64,000 nucleotides of DNA from Bacteriovorax sp037444575 (GCA_037444575.1 JBBIME010000010.1:124001-188000), one strand, 5' to 3'. Positions 9,021-18,004 are shown, numbered from the stretch's first letter. The notes: generated by a model from the sequence alone, not told the origin. Program-made: numbers and translations.

Positions 9021-9988
9021 TTCAACTGCTTTCTTCCAATTGTGAGATAGGGAATCACTCCCACAAAATTATTCATAAAATTACATATGTAAAAGAGATT
9101 AAACAATGAGGCACCATTGTCGATGTGAACTAATGAAAAAAGGTTGGCAAATAAAACGTGGCCTACGCCCAAACCTCCAGGAGAAATAGGGATAGCTGTT
9201 GCTATGAGACCTACGGGAATAAAGGTGAAGGCAAACTGGAACGGAAGCGGTTTTGAAAGAAAAGGTGAACTTACGACCCAGAAAGCAAGAATGGCGATAA
9301 ATTGAATGAGCACACTAAATAAGAAGGCGATAAAAATATCTTTTTTCTTTTCTCTCAAAGAGAAAACTTGCTTTAAAATTTCAGATATTTTTTTTCCAAT
9401 AAATGGAATTTTTTCCAATAGAAAATAAATGAATGTTTGGAATTTAAGAGGGGCAACCAAGATGCCCAGAAAAACTGCAGCTCCAGAAAAGAGCATGAGA
9501 TTTAACAAAATGATGTGGGTCATTTTGGGAGAGATCAAAGTGATTTCAGAGTAATAAAATAAACTGAAGCACCCTGAAAGAAAGAGAAGTCCTGTAACGC
9601 CAAGAATTCTATCAAGGAGAGTTATTGTAACCAGAAAAGTTTTAGTAAAACTTTCATCTAATTTTTTAACATACATTAGTTTTATGAGGTCACCTGTCAC
9701 AGCACCAGGAAGAACGCTAGAGAAGAAAAGACCAATATAGTTAAGTCGTAGGACACTGAAAAAATTGAGTTTTTTCTTGCTCTTCGTCTCAAGTAAAAAC
9801 TTATAACGGAAAGCTCCAAGGCAGATTTGAATGAATATCAGGAGAATGGCCCAAAGCCATCCTGTGCCAACTTCAAAGGATTTCTTTACCAATGAAAGAT
9901 CGAGTTTCCCACTAGAGATTAACCAATAAACGAGCGCAATCGCGACGATCAATTTTAAAGCATTCTTGAACATACAAATTTTTAGCAT
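9017..9988 (-). CDS. Flippase-like / UPF0104 integral membrane protein
   Basis: About 324 residues, almost entirely hydrophobic, with seven to eight membrane segments. The pattern matches the lysylphosphatidylglycerol synthase TM-region (UPF0104) family: an early FRYKFLL element, SVLPGAVTGDLIKLMYVKK (about 95-113) and the SPGGLGVGHVLFANLF motif (about 285-300). Members are proposed lipid or lipid-linked-sugar translocases. Neighbouring surface-sugar genes fit that, but the substrate is unknown. The start is uncertain: the longest form begins at 10039 and would overlap ugd by two bases; ATGs at 9988 and 9973 keep a promoter gap to divergent ugd. None has a clear ribosome site. Confidence 0.7.
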   Translation of the reverse strand: MLKICMFKNALKLIVAIALVYWLISSGKLDLSLVKKSFEVGTGWLWAILLIFIQICLGAFRYKFLLETKSKKKLNFFSVLRLNYIGLFFSSVLPGAVTGDLIKLMYVKKLDESFTKTFLVTITLLDRILGVTGLLFLSGCFSLFYYSEITLISPKMTHIILLNLMLFSGAAVFLGILVAPLKFQTFIYFLLEKIPFIGKKISEILKQVFSLREKKKDIFIAFLFSVLIQFIAILAFWVVSSPFLSKPLPFQFAFTFIPVGLIATAIPISPGGLGVGHVLFANLFSLVHIDNGASLFNLFYICNFMNNFVGVIPYLTIGRKQLN

Positions 9989-10037
9989 AATTGTGACCAG
10001 AGTGCTATTCTTCTGGAGTAATCTTAAGGAGAAAATC

Positions 10038-11363
10038 ATGAAAGTTTCAGTTATCGGAACAGGCTATGTGGGTCTCGTAAGCGGAACCTGTTTTGCAGAA
10101 ATCGGACACGATGTTACTTGTATCGACATCGATCCCAAAAAAATAGAAATGTTAAAGGCCGGAAAGTCACCGATCTATGAACCGGGACTAAATGAACTTC
10201 TTGATAGAAATATCAAAGCAAATCGTCTGCACTTTTCATTGAACTATGATTCAGTCAAAGAAGCTAAGTCAATCTTTCTTGCAGTTGGAACTCCATCAGC
10301 AGATGATGGACGAGCTGATTTAAAATATTTAAAAGCTGCGGCGATTGAAGTGGCAAAAAATCTTGCTGATGACGCTATTGTTGTCATCAAGTCGACAGTT
10401 CCAGTAGGAACAAATCTTGAAATTAAAAAATTGATTGCTGAGCACACTAAAAAGAACTTTCACTTGGTGAACAATCCGGAATTTCTAAAAGAAGGTTCGG
10501 CTGTAGAAGATTTTATGAGACCAGATCGAGTTATCATCGGTCATCAAGACGATATGGCGATGAAAGCAATGGAAGAGTTATATGCTCCTCTTGTTCGCCA
10601 AGGAAATCCAATTTATGGCATGAGCAATCTTTCTGCTGAAATGAGCAAGTATGCAGCTAACTGTTTTCTTGCGACTAAAATTTCTTTCATCAACGAGATC
10701 GCTCGTCTTTGTGACGCTACAGGGGCAGATATTGAGGAAGTGAGAAAAGGAATTTCTTCAGATAAGAGAATTGGTGGACACTTTTTATACCCAGGTCCAG
10801 GTTACGGTGGATCGTGTTTTCCAAAAGACGTTAAAGCTCTTATTGCAACAGCTGAAGACTATGGAATGGAATTAAAAATCGTCAATGCTACTGAAGAAGT
10901 AAACGACGAGCAAAAATCATACGTTTTCTCAAAAATAAAAAAATACTATGGCGAAAATTTATCTGGGAAAACTTTTACGTTCTGGGGAGTTGCTTTTAAA
11001 GCTAACACTGACGACGTAAGAGAAACTGCAGCGATTGCTATGGCCAGAAAATTAATTGGTGCTGGTGCAACTATTAATATCTTTGATCCAGTTGCTACTG
11101 AAAACTATCTTCACGAGATGAGCAAATTTAAAGAGTGCGAAGGAAAAATTAAATCTTTCGAAAATAAATACGATGCTCTCAATGGATCAGATGCTTTAAT
11201 TACAGTGACAGAATGGAGAGAGTTTACGACTCCAGACTTCAACGAAATTAAATCAAGACTTAGAAAACCAGTGATCTTCGATGGAAGAAATCTTTACGAT
11301 ACAAAGAAGATTGTAGCTCTTGGTTTTGATTATTTTGCTGTAGGGAAGTTCATCAAAAAATAG
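10038..11363 (+). CDS. ugd: UDP-glucose 6-dehydrogenase
   Basis: 441 residues. NAD-binding motif VIGTGYVGLVSGTCFAEIG at the N-terminus, the VGTP(S) motif near residue 74, the catalytic GPGYGGSCFPKDVKAL segment (about 253-268) holding the nucleophile Cys, and the C-terminal UDP-binding domain with WGVAFKANTDDVRE. It oxidises UDP-glucose to UDP-glucuronate, a precursor for acidic capsule or LPS sugars. The ATG at 10038 is chosen because AAGGAG lies six bases upstream and the protein then starts exactly at the Rossmann strand. Followed after 13 bases by the FkbM methyltransferase gene; both are likely in one operon. Confidence 0.95.
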   Translation: MKVSVIGTGYVGLVSGTCFAEIGHDVTCIDIDPKKIEMLKAGKSPIYEPGLNELLDRNIKANRLHFSLNYDSVKEAKSIFLAVGTPSADDGRADLKYLKAAAIEVAKNLADDAIVVIKSTVPVGTNLEIKKLIAEHTKKNFHLVNNPEFLKEGSAVEDFMRPDRVIIGHQDDMAMKAMEELYAPLVRQGNPIYGMSNLSAEMSKYAANCFLATKISFINEIARLCDATGADIEEVRKGISSDKRIGGHFLYPGPGYGGSCFPKDVKALIATAEDYGMELKIVNATEEVNDEQKSYVFSKIKKYYGENLSGKTFTFWGVAFKANTDDVRETAAIAMARKLIGAGATINIFDPVATENYLHEMSKFKECEGKIKSFENKYDALNGSDALITVTEWREFTTPDFNEIKSRLRKPVIFDGRNLYDTKKIVALGFDYFAVGKFIKK

Positions 11364-11376
11364 ATTTGAGGAAAAA

Positions 11377-12210
11377 ATGCAATCAATTTGGCAATATGTT
11401 GGGAGAAGAAGATTTTTAAATAGAAAACTTAGAAATTTTCAACCTGAAGTTTTAGAAATCAATTTTTCAAAAACTGAATCATTGTTCGTTGATCCTAAAG
11501 ATTTGTATGGGCCTTCCTTTTATGTCATGTATGGAGGGCGAGCAGCCTTCTATCATTATGAAGAACCAGTAAAATCAGCTCTTCTAGAGCATCTTCCTCA
11601 GAATGGAATATTTTTCGACGTTGGTGCCAATATTGGATTGATTTCTTTTTTTGTTTCTAAGTTTAGAAAAGATGTTGAGATTTTTTCATTTGAGCCTGCT
11701 CGTTGCACAAGCTTGGCAATGGAAAAGACTATAGAAAAAAATAGCATAAAAAATATTTCAGTAATTAAGGAAGGTGTCTCTGATAAATCTCAGAGAAATG
11801 TTTCTTTTTTTATTGATTCAAAAAGTTCGGGCGGAAATTCTCTTCTTCAAACCGCTATCTCTCATGAAATTAAAGAGAGTGAGAACATTAGTTTGACAAC
11901 AATTGATGACTTCGTTGAAAAGAATAATAAAATTCCTTCAGTTGTAAAAGTTGATGTTCAAGACGCCGAGAATCTGGTGATTAAAGGTGCCAAAAAAACT
12001 ATCGATGCTTATCATCCTACATTTATTGTTGAAACAAATAATGAATTACTACTAAAAGACTCTTCGGAATTTCTTGAAGCTTTCAAAGGGTACAGCGTTT
12101 ATAAAGTAGGCTCAAAAAAAATTGTTCCAATTGATCAATTCCCTAATCTTGCCAAAGAATATTTGGAAAAAGGCGAAGGTGTTTTAGACTACGTTTTTTT
12201 TAGAGGGTAA
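11377..12210 (+). CDS. FkbM-family SAM-dependent methyltransferase
   Basis: 277 residues. SAM-binding motif FFDVGANIGLISFFVSKF (about 80-97) and the FkbM signatures VKVDVQDAENLVIKGA (about 190-205) and FIVETNNELL (about 219-228). Family members O-methylate hydroxyls on sugars or small products; beside ugd and glycosyltransferases a surface-sugar O-methylation is the best inference. No signal peptide or membrane segment. Ribosome site GAGGAAAA precedes the ATG. Thirteen bases behind ugd and five ahead of the amidohydrolase gene, so part of the ugd operon. Confidence 0.82.
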   Translation: MQSIWQYVGRRRFLNRKLRNFQPEVLEINFSKTESLFVDPKDLYGPSFYVMYGGRAAFYHYEEPVKSALLEHLPQNGIFFDVGANIGLISFFVSKFRKDVEIFSFEPARCTSLAMEKTIEKNSIKNISVIKEGVSDKSQRNVSFFIDSKSSGGNSLLQTAISHEIKESENISLTTIDDFVEKNNKIPSVVKVDVQDAENLVIKGAKKTIDAYHPTFIVETNNELLLKDSSEFLEAFKGYSVYKVGSKKIVPIDQFPNLAKEYLEKGEGVLDYVFFRG

Positions 12211-12214
12211 CAAA

Positions 12215-12991
12215 ATGAGAATAGCTGTTCTTCAACTCACATCAGTTTTGGATTTTGAAGCCAATCTTAAAAAGATTCATCGTATGCTTAAAGAAGCCCA
12301 GGATCAGGGGGCAGAGGCAGCGTTCTTACCTGAAGTGTTTTATTCGATGAGTGATGGCCTTACTCCTACTCCATTTCTGGTAGAAGAAGGAAATCAGCAT
12401 TATAAAGAAATAAAAAATCTAGCGACTGAGTTTAAAATGGCCCTCATCGGAGGATCAGCAGCCACTTTAAAAAATGATAGAGTTGTAAATCGAGCATACA
12501 ATTTTGATAAAAACGGAAATGATCTTGGTCACTATGACAAAATCAATCTTTTTGCTTGTGATCTTCCAAATAAGAAAATTTCTGAAGCCAAAAATTATAC
12601 AGCGGGTACAGAGTACAAATTGGTTGAGCTTAATTCTCGCAAAATTGGACTTGGGATTTGTTTTGATATGCGCTTTTCAGAACTTGGTTTGCATTACCGA
12701 ATGAATGGGGCAGAAATCCTTACTTATCCAGCGGCCTTCACTGTTCCAACCGGAAAAGCTCATTGGCATACCTTGCTTCGCGCTCGCGCAATAGAGAATC
12801 AATGCTTTGTTGTAGCTGCGGGCCAATGGGGACATCACAATGATAAAATTCAAACCTACGGTCATTCACTCGTTGTTGACCCATGGGGTGATATTCTTAT
12901 AGATTTAGAAGAGGGGGAAAAAGTCGGTGTGGTTGATTTAGACTTCTCTAAAGTTGATCTAATTCGCCAGTCGGTTTTAATGAATAGATGA
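12215..12991 (+). CDS. Carbon-nitrogen hydrolase (Nit1/omega-amidase type)
   Basis: 258 residues with the complete nitrilase-superfamily triad: Glu40 (FLPEVF), Lys109 (HYDKINLF) and Cys149 (GICFDMRF). Length and the CFDMRFSELG context match the Nit1 branch, which includes deaminated-glutathione amidase and similar small amidases; substrate not provable from sequence. Cytoplasmic. Downstream of the FkbM gene by 4 bases, and its stop overlaps the next ORF start by 4 bases (ATGA), so it is in the ugd operon although no role in sugar metabolism is evident. Confidence 0.85.
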   Translation: MRIAVLQLTSVLDFEANLKKIHRMLKEAQDQGAEAAFLPEVFYSMSDGLTPTPFLVEEGNQHYKEIKNLATEFKMALIGGSAATLKNDRVVNRAYNFDKNGNDLGHYDKINLFACDLPNKKISEAKNYTAGTEYKLVELNSRKIGLGICFDMRFSELGLHYRMNGAEILTYPAAFTVPTGKAHWHTLLRARAIENQCFVVAAGQWGHHNDKIQTYGHSLVVDPWGDILIDLEEGEKVGVVDLDFSKVDLIRQSVLMNR

Positions 12992-13356
12992 TGAAAAAAT
13001 TAATCTTTGTTATTTTGTCTTTTCTATCTACAACTTGCTTTGCAAATCTTTATTTACAGACAGAATACCAAGAAGCAACGAAAGCTCCGATTGTTACGAA
13101 ACATCACATCTTTCTCGATCAAAGATACACAATCAATTACAGCAAAAAAAGGTATGTTCTTATCCTAAAAAAAATAACTGGTGATGAAGCGACCATTGAA
13201 AGCGAGTCTTATGATCTTGATAAAATTGGGCACAAGACAATGCATGGTGGATCGTATGGATCTTATAAAGTAGGGAAATCTTTTTTTATCAAGGAAAGAG
13301 GTTTTGTTTTTAAAGTTGATCTAGAAAAAATTGTTCCTACAAAAACCTCAAAGTAA
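12988..13356 (+). CDS. Small secreted protein of unknown function
   Basis: 122 residues. A Sec signal peptide (MMKKLIFVILSFLSTTCFA) with cleavage likely after the Ala near residue 19. The mature part is short, basic and beta-rich (lysine and tyrosine abundant), with no recognised domain. It overlaps the amidohydrolase stop by 4 bases and so is probably translated with it; its end overlaps the convergent LysR gene by 9 bases. Confidence 0.62.
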   Translation: MMKKLIFVILSFLSTTCFANLYLQTEYQEATKAPIVTKHHIFLDQRYTINYSKKRYVLILKKITGDEATIESESYDLDKIGHKTMHGGSYGSYKVGKSFFIKERGFVFKVDLEKIVPTKTSK

Positions 13357-14181
13357 AACTTTTTTAATTTCCATTTTTAATTGCTTTAATGGCACCAGTT
13401 TACTGTTCTCCATCGAGTAGATAAAGCAAATGTGATCTTGAAAGGGTTTGACCTCACTAGAATAGACCTTGGTCAATTCAGGATTAAAATTTTTTACGAC
13501 TTTCTCAGGAAGAATTCCAACACCAACACCTTCATAGACAAATTTTGCGATTAACTCTAGATTTGAGATAGCGTATTGATGATCAAATTGAATTCCTTTT
13601 TTCTCTAGTTGGCGCAAAATTGAATGCGTTTGATGAAGCTCGGGATCAAAAAAAATTTTATCAGGTTTAGAAAGTTTTTTATGACTCCACACTGTAAACT
13701 TGTCCATTCCCATTTCATTGATAACCAAATTGCTGTGAGGATACGGATTAATCACTATCCCACAATCAACTTTCCCTTCATGTACCCATTCCGTAACTTC
13801 GCGTGACAGACCAAAGCGAAATTTAAGCTCAATATTTTCCAACTCCTTCATGAGATGGGGAAGAATATAGGAGGCCGCAGAAGGATGAATTCCAAGAGTC
13901 AGGCTTTGACGGGCATCAGTTCGTCCAGTTTTTAAAAAATCAGAAACACTTTCAAGCTCATCACATATTTTTTGCCCCTTAAGCAAAAGATACTCACCTG
14001 ATTTAGTGAGGATAAGACCATCTTTTCTTCGCCAAAAAAGTTCCTCTCCGAGCTCAGCTTCTAGCCGCTTTATACAGTGACTCAAGGCCGGTTGTGAGAG
14101 ACCTAACTCCTTTGCTGCTTTGGTTAAGTGCAAAGTTTTTGCAGTTGTAAGGAAGGATTTTAAATCATTAGAGTTTATCAT
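13348..14181 (-). CDS. LysR-family transcriptional regulator
   Basis: 277 residues. N-terminal winged HTH (about 1-60; KTLHLTKAAKELGLSQPALSHCIKRLEAELG split across helices) and a C-terminal periplasmic-binding-like effector domain from about 88. Short for the family but complete in outline. It is divergent from the 14266 secreted-protein gene, and the gap holds a large dyad (see 14181-14228) that is probably its operator; autoregulation and control of the neighbour are inferred. Effector unknown. The start at 14181 has no obvious ribosome site. Confidence 0.85.
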   Translation of the reverse strand: MINSNDLKSFLTTAKTLHLTKAAKELGLSQPALSHCIKRLEAELGEELFWRRKDGLILTKSGEYLLLKGQKICDELESVSDFLKTGRTDARQSLTLGIHPSAASYILPHLMKELENIELKFRFGLSREVTEWVHEGKVDCGIVINPYPHSNLVINEMGMDKFTVWSHKKLSKPDKIFFDPELHQTHSILRQLEKKGIQFDHQYAISNLELIAKFVYEGVGVGILPEKVVKNFNPELTKVYSSEVKPFQDHICFIYSMENSKLVPLKQLKMEIKKVLL

Positions 14182-14228
14182 TCATAAATTGAATCATTGA
14201 AATTAATTTAATTCAATATATTTATGAA
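14181..14228. promoter_or_regulatory. Large AT-rich dyad, probable LysR operator
   Basis: Arms TTCATAAAT (14181-14189) and ATTTATGAA (14220-14228) are perfect inverted repeats and share a centre with the palindrome AAATTAATTT (14200-14209). A second pair, ATTGAAT (14188-14194) and ATTCAAT (14211-14217), is nested with a centre two bases off. It fills the gap between the divergent lysR and secreted-protein genes, where LysR proteins normally bind (T-N11-A type sites in larger dyads). Confidence 0.6.
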
Positions 14229-14265
14229 CATTTGGGGGATATAAAAACTTCACCAAGGGGGATTT

Positions 14266-14658
14266 ATGAAAAAAATTACAGTTTTATTTTTGTTGATAAC
14301 ATGCTCGGTTGCAAACGCCACCGAATTTAGTGCACTTGTTTCTTTGGAGACATTGGAATGTGCACGTCATTTTGAATTTCGCGAACTCAAGTTATTTCCA
14401 CCTATTTATATTGTTGGAGGCAATAATGAAGAGATAGATATTTTAAAGAATTTGGAATTTAAAACAAATAGAACGTGTGTAGAGTTCGATGCCACAAAAC
14501 TTCAGGAAGAAGCTGGCAAGCATTTTGGATTTCTTCCGGCCCAAGTGAAAGTTGAGCACTCGTTAATATCAGAGGGGCATGAAAGGATTGATGCTTCCAT
14601 TACGTTTCACAAAGGATCAGAAAGCGAAGTTGTTCTAAAGACTGTCGAGTATCTTTAA
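14266..14658 (+). CDS. Small secreted protein, LysR-divergent
   Basis: 130 residues with a signal peptide (MKKITVLFLLITCSVANA) and a mature domain of about 110 residues containing two cysteines (near 31 and 67) that could form a disulfide. No family recognised. A strong AGGGGG ribosome site precedes the ATG. Position opposite a lysR gene suggests it is that regulator's target. Convergent with, and overlapping by 4 bases, the GT4 gene. Confidence 0.6.
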   Translation: MKKITVLFLLITCSVANATEFSALVSLETLECARHFEFRELKLFPPIYIVGGNNEEIDILKNLEFKTNRTCVEFDATKLQEEAGKHFGFLPAQVKVEHSLISEGHERIDASITFHKGSESEVVLKTVEYL

Positions 14659-15626
14659 AACGGCAGAAGCTCTTCAGCTCTTTGTTTTAGTTGATATGTT
14701 GGCTCTTTTGAGTTGAGTTCTTCTCCTCGAATAACTCTCTCATAAAGGGCCAAATAACTTTCAGCATGTCTTTTTATGGAGAAATTATCCTCAATGTATT
14801 TTCTAATCACTCGTGGATCAAAAGTTCTTCCTGGGTTTTTTACCTTTTCGTTTAGCTCTTCATAGCTTTTAACAATAAAGCCAGTCTCAGGTGTAATAAG
14901 CTCAGGAAGACTTCCATAAGGAGACCCAATGACAGGAAGACCTTGTGACATTGCTTCGATAATGGCAATTCCAAATGGTTCATGCCATCTCACTGGAAAA
15001 AGAAGGCAGTCGCAAGAGCGAATAATATTTAACTTTTTTTCGCCTCCTACCATTCCATGGCTATGAATATAGCGGGAGAGTCCCCACCATTTTCCTCCAG
15101 CGATGTGGAGGTGTTTGTTGTTTTTTCGACAAGCTTTTACTGCGTGAGCAAGATTTTTTACACGCCAAGAAGCTTTGGCGAGAAAAAGAAATTGCTTCCA
15201 TCCTTTTTCTTTGTATTCGAATGGATATTCAGAAAGATCTAAAGCGTTGTACACGAATTGATCTGATCCATGGTTCTCAGCATGTTTTCTAGAAACAAAC
15301 GCAGTATTTTTAATAAACAGTTCACCAATTTTCCCATTCCCTTGAATGGTATTAATGGTTGGAATAATTCCAGGAACTTTGAAATTGTAAAAGAGGTGGA
15401 TAAGATCTGCGTCCTGTGGAATTAACTTTAACCAGCTCTCGGGATCGCCAGAAGGTGAAGGAATAAGTTCGATTCCATAGTCTTTCACTTTCGATTCTGG
15501 ATGGCCGATTAAAACAACTTGATGACCCATGCGAGCAAGTTCAACCATGTGCCAGAAAAGTATGCGCTCTATTCCTCCATAACCAAAAACTGGTAAGAAG
15601 TGTTCGTGTTGAAAGACTATCTTCAT
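14655..15626 (-). CDS. Family 4 (GT-B) glycosyltransferase
   Basis: 323 residues. N-terminal Rossmann half with the glycine-rich acceptor loop (VFGYGGIERILFWHMVELA, about 13-31) and C-terminal half carrying the donor-binding motif HEPFGIAIIEAMSQGLPVIG (about 215-234), the retaining GT4 EX7E signature. A W/K-rich stretch near 155 marks the GT-B hinge. Cytoplasmic or membrane-peripheral. It overlaps the upstream GT2 gene by 4 bases and is surely co-expressed with it; the pair probably adds successive sugars to LPS core or capsule. Slightly shorter than most GT4 proteins. Confidence 0.85.
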   Translation of the reverse strand: MKIVFQHEHFLPVFGYGGIERILFWHMVELARMGHQVVLIGHPESKVKDYGIELIPSPSGDPESWLKLIPQDADLIHLFYNFKVPGIIPTINTIQGNGKIGELFIKNTAFVSRKHAENHGSDQFVYNALDLSEYPFEYKEKGWKQFLFLAKASWRVKNLAHAVKACRKNNKHLHIAGGKWWGLSRYIHSHGMVGGEKKLNIIRSCDCLLFPVRWHEPFGIAIIEAMSQGLPVIGSPYGSLPELITPETGFIVKSYEELNEKVKNPGRTFDPRVIRKYIEDNFSIKRHAESYLALYERVIRGEELNSKEPTYQLKQRAEELLPF

Positions 15627-16384
15627 ATATTTTTTCCCTTCTGGAGATCGTAAAGTTTTGAATATTTTAACATTGCCGAAAGTGAGTTGATGGAACAGAT
15701 GACAAATCCATAACGGCCATCAAGAAAGCCCAGCTTAAAAAAGTAATCACGCAAGAATTTTAAAAGTGGTCTGGTGAAAATTTTAAAAAGACTAGATTTT
15801 TTTCCCTGATTAAAAGCTGCCTTCGCTGCAATGGTTGTAAATTTATCCGTTTGATTTACATGAGAAGCAATGGATTCGTATGAATAGTGAAGCAGATCGC
15901 CTTTTAGAAAACCAACTTCTTCATTGTTTTTCATTTCAAGAATATCGTGAGGATTGACTCCTCTCCATTCCGCTTTAGATTTTTTAACAAGGCGAAGTTT
16001 CGTATCCGGATACCATCCACAATAGCGCACCCAGTGACCATTGTAATTAGTGAGTCTATTAAATTCAAAACCCGCATATTTAAAGTCTTCTTTTGCTTTC
16101 TTTATTTCTTCCAAAAGAAGAGGTGAGAGTGCTTCATCTGCATCAAGAGACAGAACATAATCATATGTGGAGAGCTGGAGTGCGAAGTTCTTTTGTTCAA
16201 TATGTCCCGCAAATGGGTTTTTTACAAAACGGACATTGTGCTGGTTGCAAATAAATTCAGTTTTATCTGTAGAGAAGGAGTCAACAACTAGTATTTCATC
16301 GGCAATTTCTTTTAGGGAGTCGATACATCTAGCAATGTTTCTTTCTTCATTGAAGGTAATGATCGCGACAGTCAGTTTAATCAT
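15623..16384 (-). CDS. Family 2 glycosyltransferase, WaaE/KdtX-like (second copy)
   Basis: 253 residues, a close paralogue of the 8265-9020 gene: same start (MIKL), same VVDSFSTDKT, LSLDADEALS metal site, RLTNYNGHWVRYCGWYPD segment and the same C-terminal LDGRYGFVIC element. The nucleotide sequences have drifted well apart, so the duplication is not recent. LPS-core or related glycosyltransferase on the inner face of the inner membrane. First gene of a two-gene operon with the GT4 gene; divergent from the GT9 gene with a 40-base gap. Confidence 0.83.
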   Translation of the reverse strand: MIKLTVAIITFNEERNIARCIDSLKEIADEILVVDSFSTDKTEFICNQHNVRFVKNPFAGHIEQKNFALQLSTYDYVLSLDADEALSPLLLEEIKKAKEDFKYAGFEFNRLTNYNGHWVRYCGWYPDTKLRLVKKSKAEWRGVNPHDILEMKNNEEVGFLKGDLLHYSYESIASHVNQTDKFTTIAAKAAFNQGKKSSLFKIFTRPLLKFLRDYFFKLGFLDGRYGFVICSINSLSAMLKYSKLYDLQKGKNI

Positions 16385-16424
16385 TGCTCTAGGGTAACAA
16401 AAAGCTATAATATTTCATAGATCT

Positions 16425-17441
16425 ATGAATGGAAAAAAGCCTGTTTTCTTTGTCGTTAAAAATCGAGCTCTCGGGGATTCAATTATGGGTCTTTCGAGCG
16501 TGCGGTATTTGCGCTCGCTGTATCCAGAAAGCACTATTATTTATGCTGTTCCAGAGTGGATTGCGCCTCTTTATAAAAATGTGACTACTGATGCAGATTT
16601 AATTTACCCTCTAAGGCTTAAGTCGTTTGATGATATTCTCAATCTCTATACAGATCTGATTAATTTGAAAGTCGATGCCATTCATGAAATGCATCAATCA
16701 GGTCGCGGAATGAAAGTGTTCTCAATACTTAGTTTTCTAAAGAGAATTCCTTATACCTTTCACAATCACCACCTAAAAACAGGGACGAAAGTTCTCGATC
16801 AAGGCGTGATCAAAGAACTTATCCAACGCGATTTAGATGGAGTCTATTCTTTTTATGGAAAAGGAAAAGTTCCTCACTTTTTAGATTTTGAGCCACGTAT
16901 GAAGCTAGTGGAAAAGTTAGAAAAATATCCGATGGTGATTTTGGGAGTGGTTGCCACTAGAGCAACAAAAATGTGGCCGCTGGCCAACTATGTTGAGTTG
17001 GCCCGTCTAATTCAAAAAAAGTACCCACACTATAAAGTTGTGATCCCTCTTTCTAAAAGTCATGAGGATAAAAAAATTAAAGAAAGTCTCTTATCCATGA
17101 TTCTTCCTGAAAACGTTAAAATAGAACAATGGGATCTCTCTCTTCTGCCGACAGCTTTTGATCAAGCTTCACTCTATATTGGAAATGATACTGGTTTAAA
17201 ACACCTGGCAGTTGCAGTAGGAGTAAAGACCTATACTTTCTTTGGGCCAGAGCCCACTCGAGAATGGCACCCCTATGATCCAGTCAAGCATCCTTTCTTT
17301 TATCTTGAAGGGCTTGGTTGCAGAACGCGAACACATCACTATTGTGGCCTTAGCGTCTGTGATCTCATAGAGGGACATATGCACTGCCTGAACACTTTTA
17401 AACCAGAACAAATTTTCAAAGAGATTGAAAAAGAGTTGTAG
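16425..17441 (+). CDS. Family 9 glycosyltransferase, LPS heptosyltransferase type
   Basis: 338 residues, GT-B fold. The opening segment VVKNRALGDSIMGLSSVRYLR matches the GT9 N-terminal acceptor loop with the catalytic Asp (GDS), and the ADP-heptose binding region reads IGNDTGLKHLAVAVGVKTYTFFGP (about 247-270, in two pieces). Length is that of WaaC/WaaF/WaaQ. Transfers a heptose-like sugar from an ADP donor to the LPS inner core. It lacks a clear ribosome site. Convergent with the rubrerythrin gene, three bases apart, with no terminator seen. Confidence 0.82.
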   Translation: MNGKKPVFFVVKNRALGDSIMGLSSVRYLRSLYPESTIIYAVPEWIAPLYKNVTTDADLIYPLRLKSFDDILNLYTDLINLKVDAIHEMHQSGRGMKVFSILSFLKRIPYTFHNHHLKTGTKVLDQGVIKELIQRDLDGVYSFYGKGKVPHFLDFEPRMKLVEKLEKYPMVILGVVATRATKMWPLANYVELARLIQKKYPHYKVVIPLSKSHEDKKIKESLLSMILPENVKIEQWDLSLLPTAFDQASLYIGNDTGLKHLAVAVGVKTYTFFGPEPTREWHPYDPVKHPFFYLEGLGCRTRTHHYCGLSVCDLIEGHMHCLNTFKPEQIFKEIEKEL

Positions 17442-17444
17442 TCT

Positions 17445-17912
17445 TCATTGTTTAAGCTTTTCCAATTGTTCTTCATATTTTTTCGCATGCGCCTGTTCAA
17501 CCTTGGCGAGTCCTGCAAAAATTTTAGAAATCTTATCTAAATTCTTTTTAAAAAATTCCGCATGCTCAAGTGATTCAACAGCTTGTTCCTTAAATTCTTC
17601 TACTGCTAATGTTTGGTTTTCTTCTTTTGCTGTTCTTTCAAATGATGGATACATTTCGGTGTACTCATAAGTTTCACCAGCAATAGCTAGCTTAAGTAGA
17701 TCTTCTACTGATAGGCTTTCTTCAGGGAATAGAAATCTTAAATGTCCTTCTGCGTGGCCAATTTCATGTTTAGCAGTTTCTTCGAAAGCAACTGCCACGT
17801 CCTCATAACCTTTCTTTCTGGCAAGCTTGGCAAAATATAAGTACTTTTGATACGCCATGCTTTCTCCAGCAAATGCTGATTCAAGATTCTTTAAGGTCTT
17901 AATTGTTTTCAT
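17445..17912 (-). CDS. Rubrerythrin-type diiron peroxidase
   Basis: 155 residues, ferritin-like four-helix protein. Diiron ligands appear in order: Glu in LESAFAGES (about 11-18), EETAKHEIGHAEGH (about 44-57), the EYTEMYPSFERTAKEEN helix (about 83-99) and VESLEHAEFF (about 111-120). The usual C-terminal rubredoxin domain is absent, so electrons must come from a separate donor. Members reduce hydrogen peroxide. A textbook GGAGG ribosome site lies seven bases before the ATG. Divergent from an OxyR homologue, consistent with peroxide-induced expression. Confidence 0.85.
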   Translation of the reverse strand: MKTIKTLKNLESAFAGESMAYQKYLYFAKLARKKGYEDVAVAFEETAKHEIGHAEGHLRFLFPEESLSVEDLLKLAIAGETYEYTEMYPSFERTAKEENQTLAVEEFKEQAVESLEHAEFFKKNLDKISKIFAGLAKVEQAHAKKYEEQLEKLKQ

Positions 17913-17989
17913 TTGATCCTCCTATTTTTGGTTAACACCAGTATCCTCAATTTTGGGAAATAGAGATAATCGATTGTTTTTATAAGTCT

Positions 17990-18004
17990 ATAGATATAAT
18001 CTAT
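17990..18004. promoter_or_regulatory. OxyR-type half operator ATAG-N7-CTAT
   Basis: ATAGATATAATCTAT matches the published OxyR motif ATAGNTNNNANCTAT at every fixed position. It lies in the gap between divergent rubrerythrin and oxyR genes and reaches the first ATG of oxyR (18003); if translation starts at 18009 it ends four bases before it. A second half-site 22 bases upstream is not well conserved. Site function is inferred from motif and context. Confidence 0.6.
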
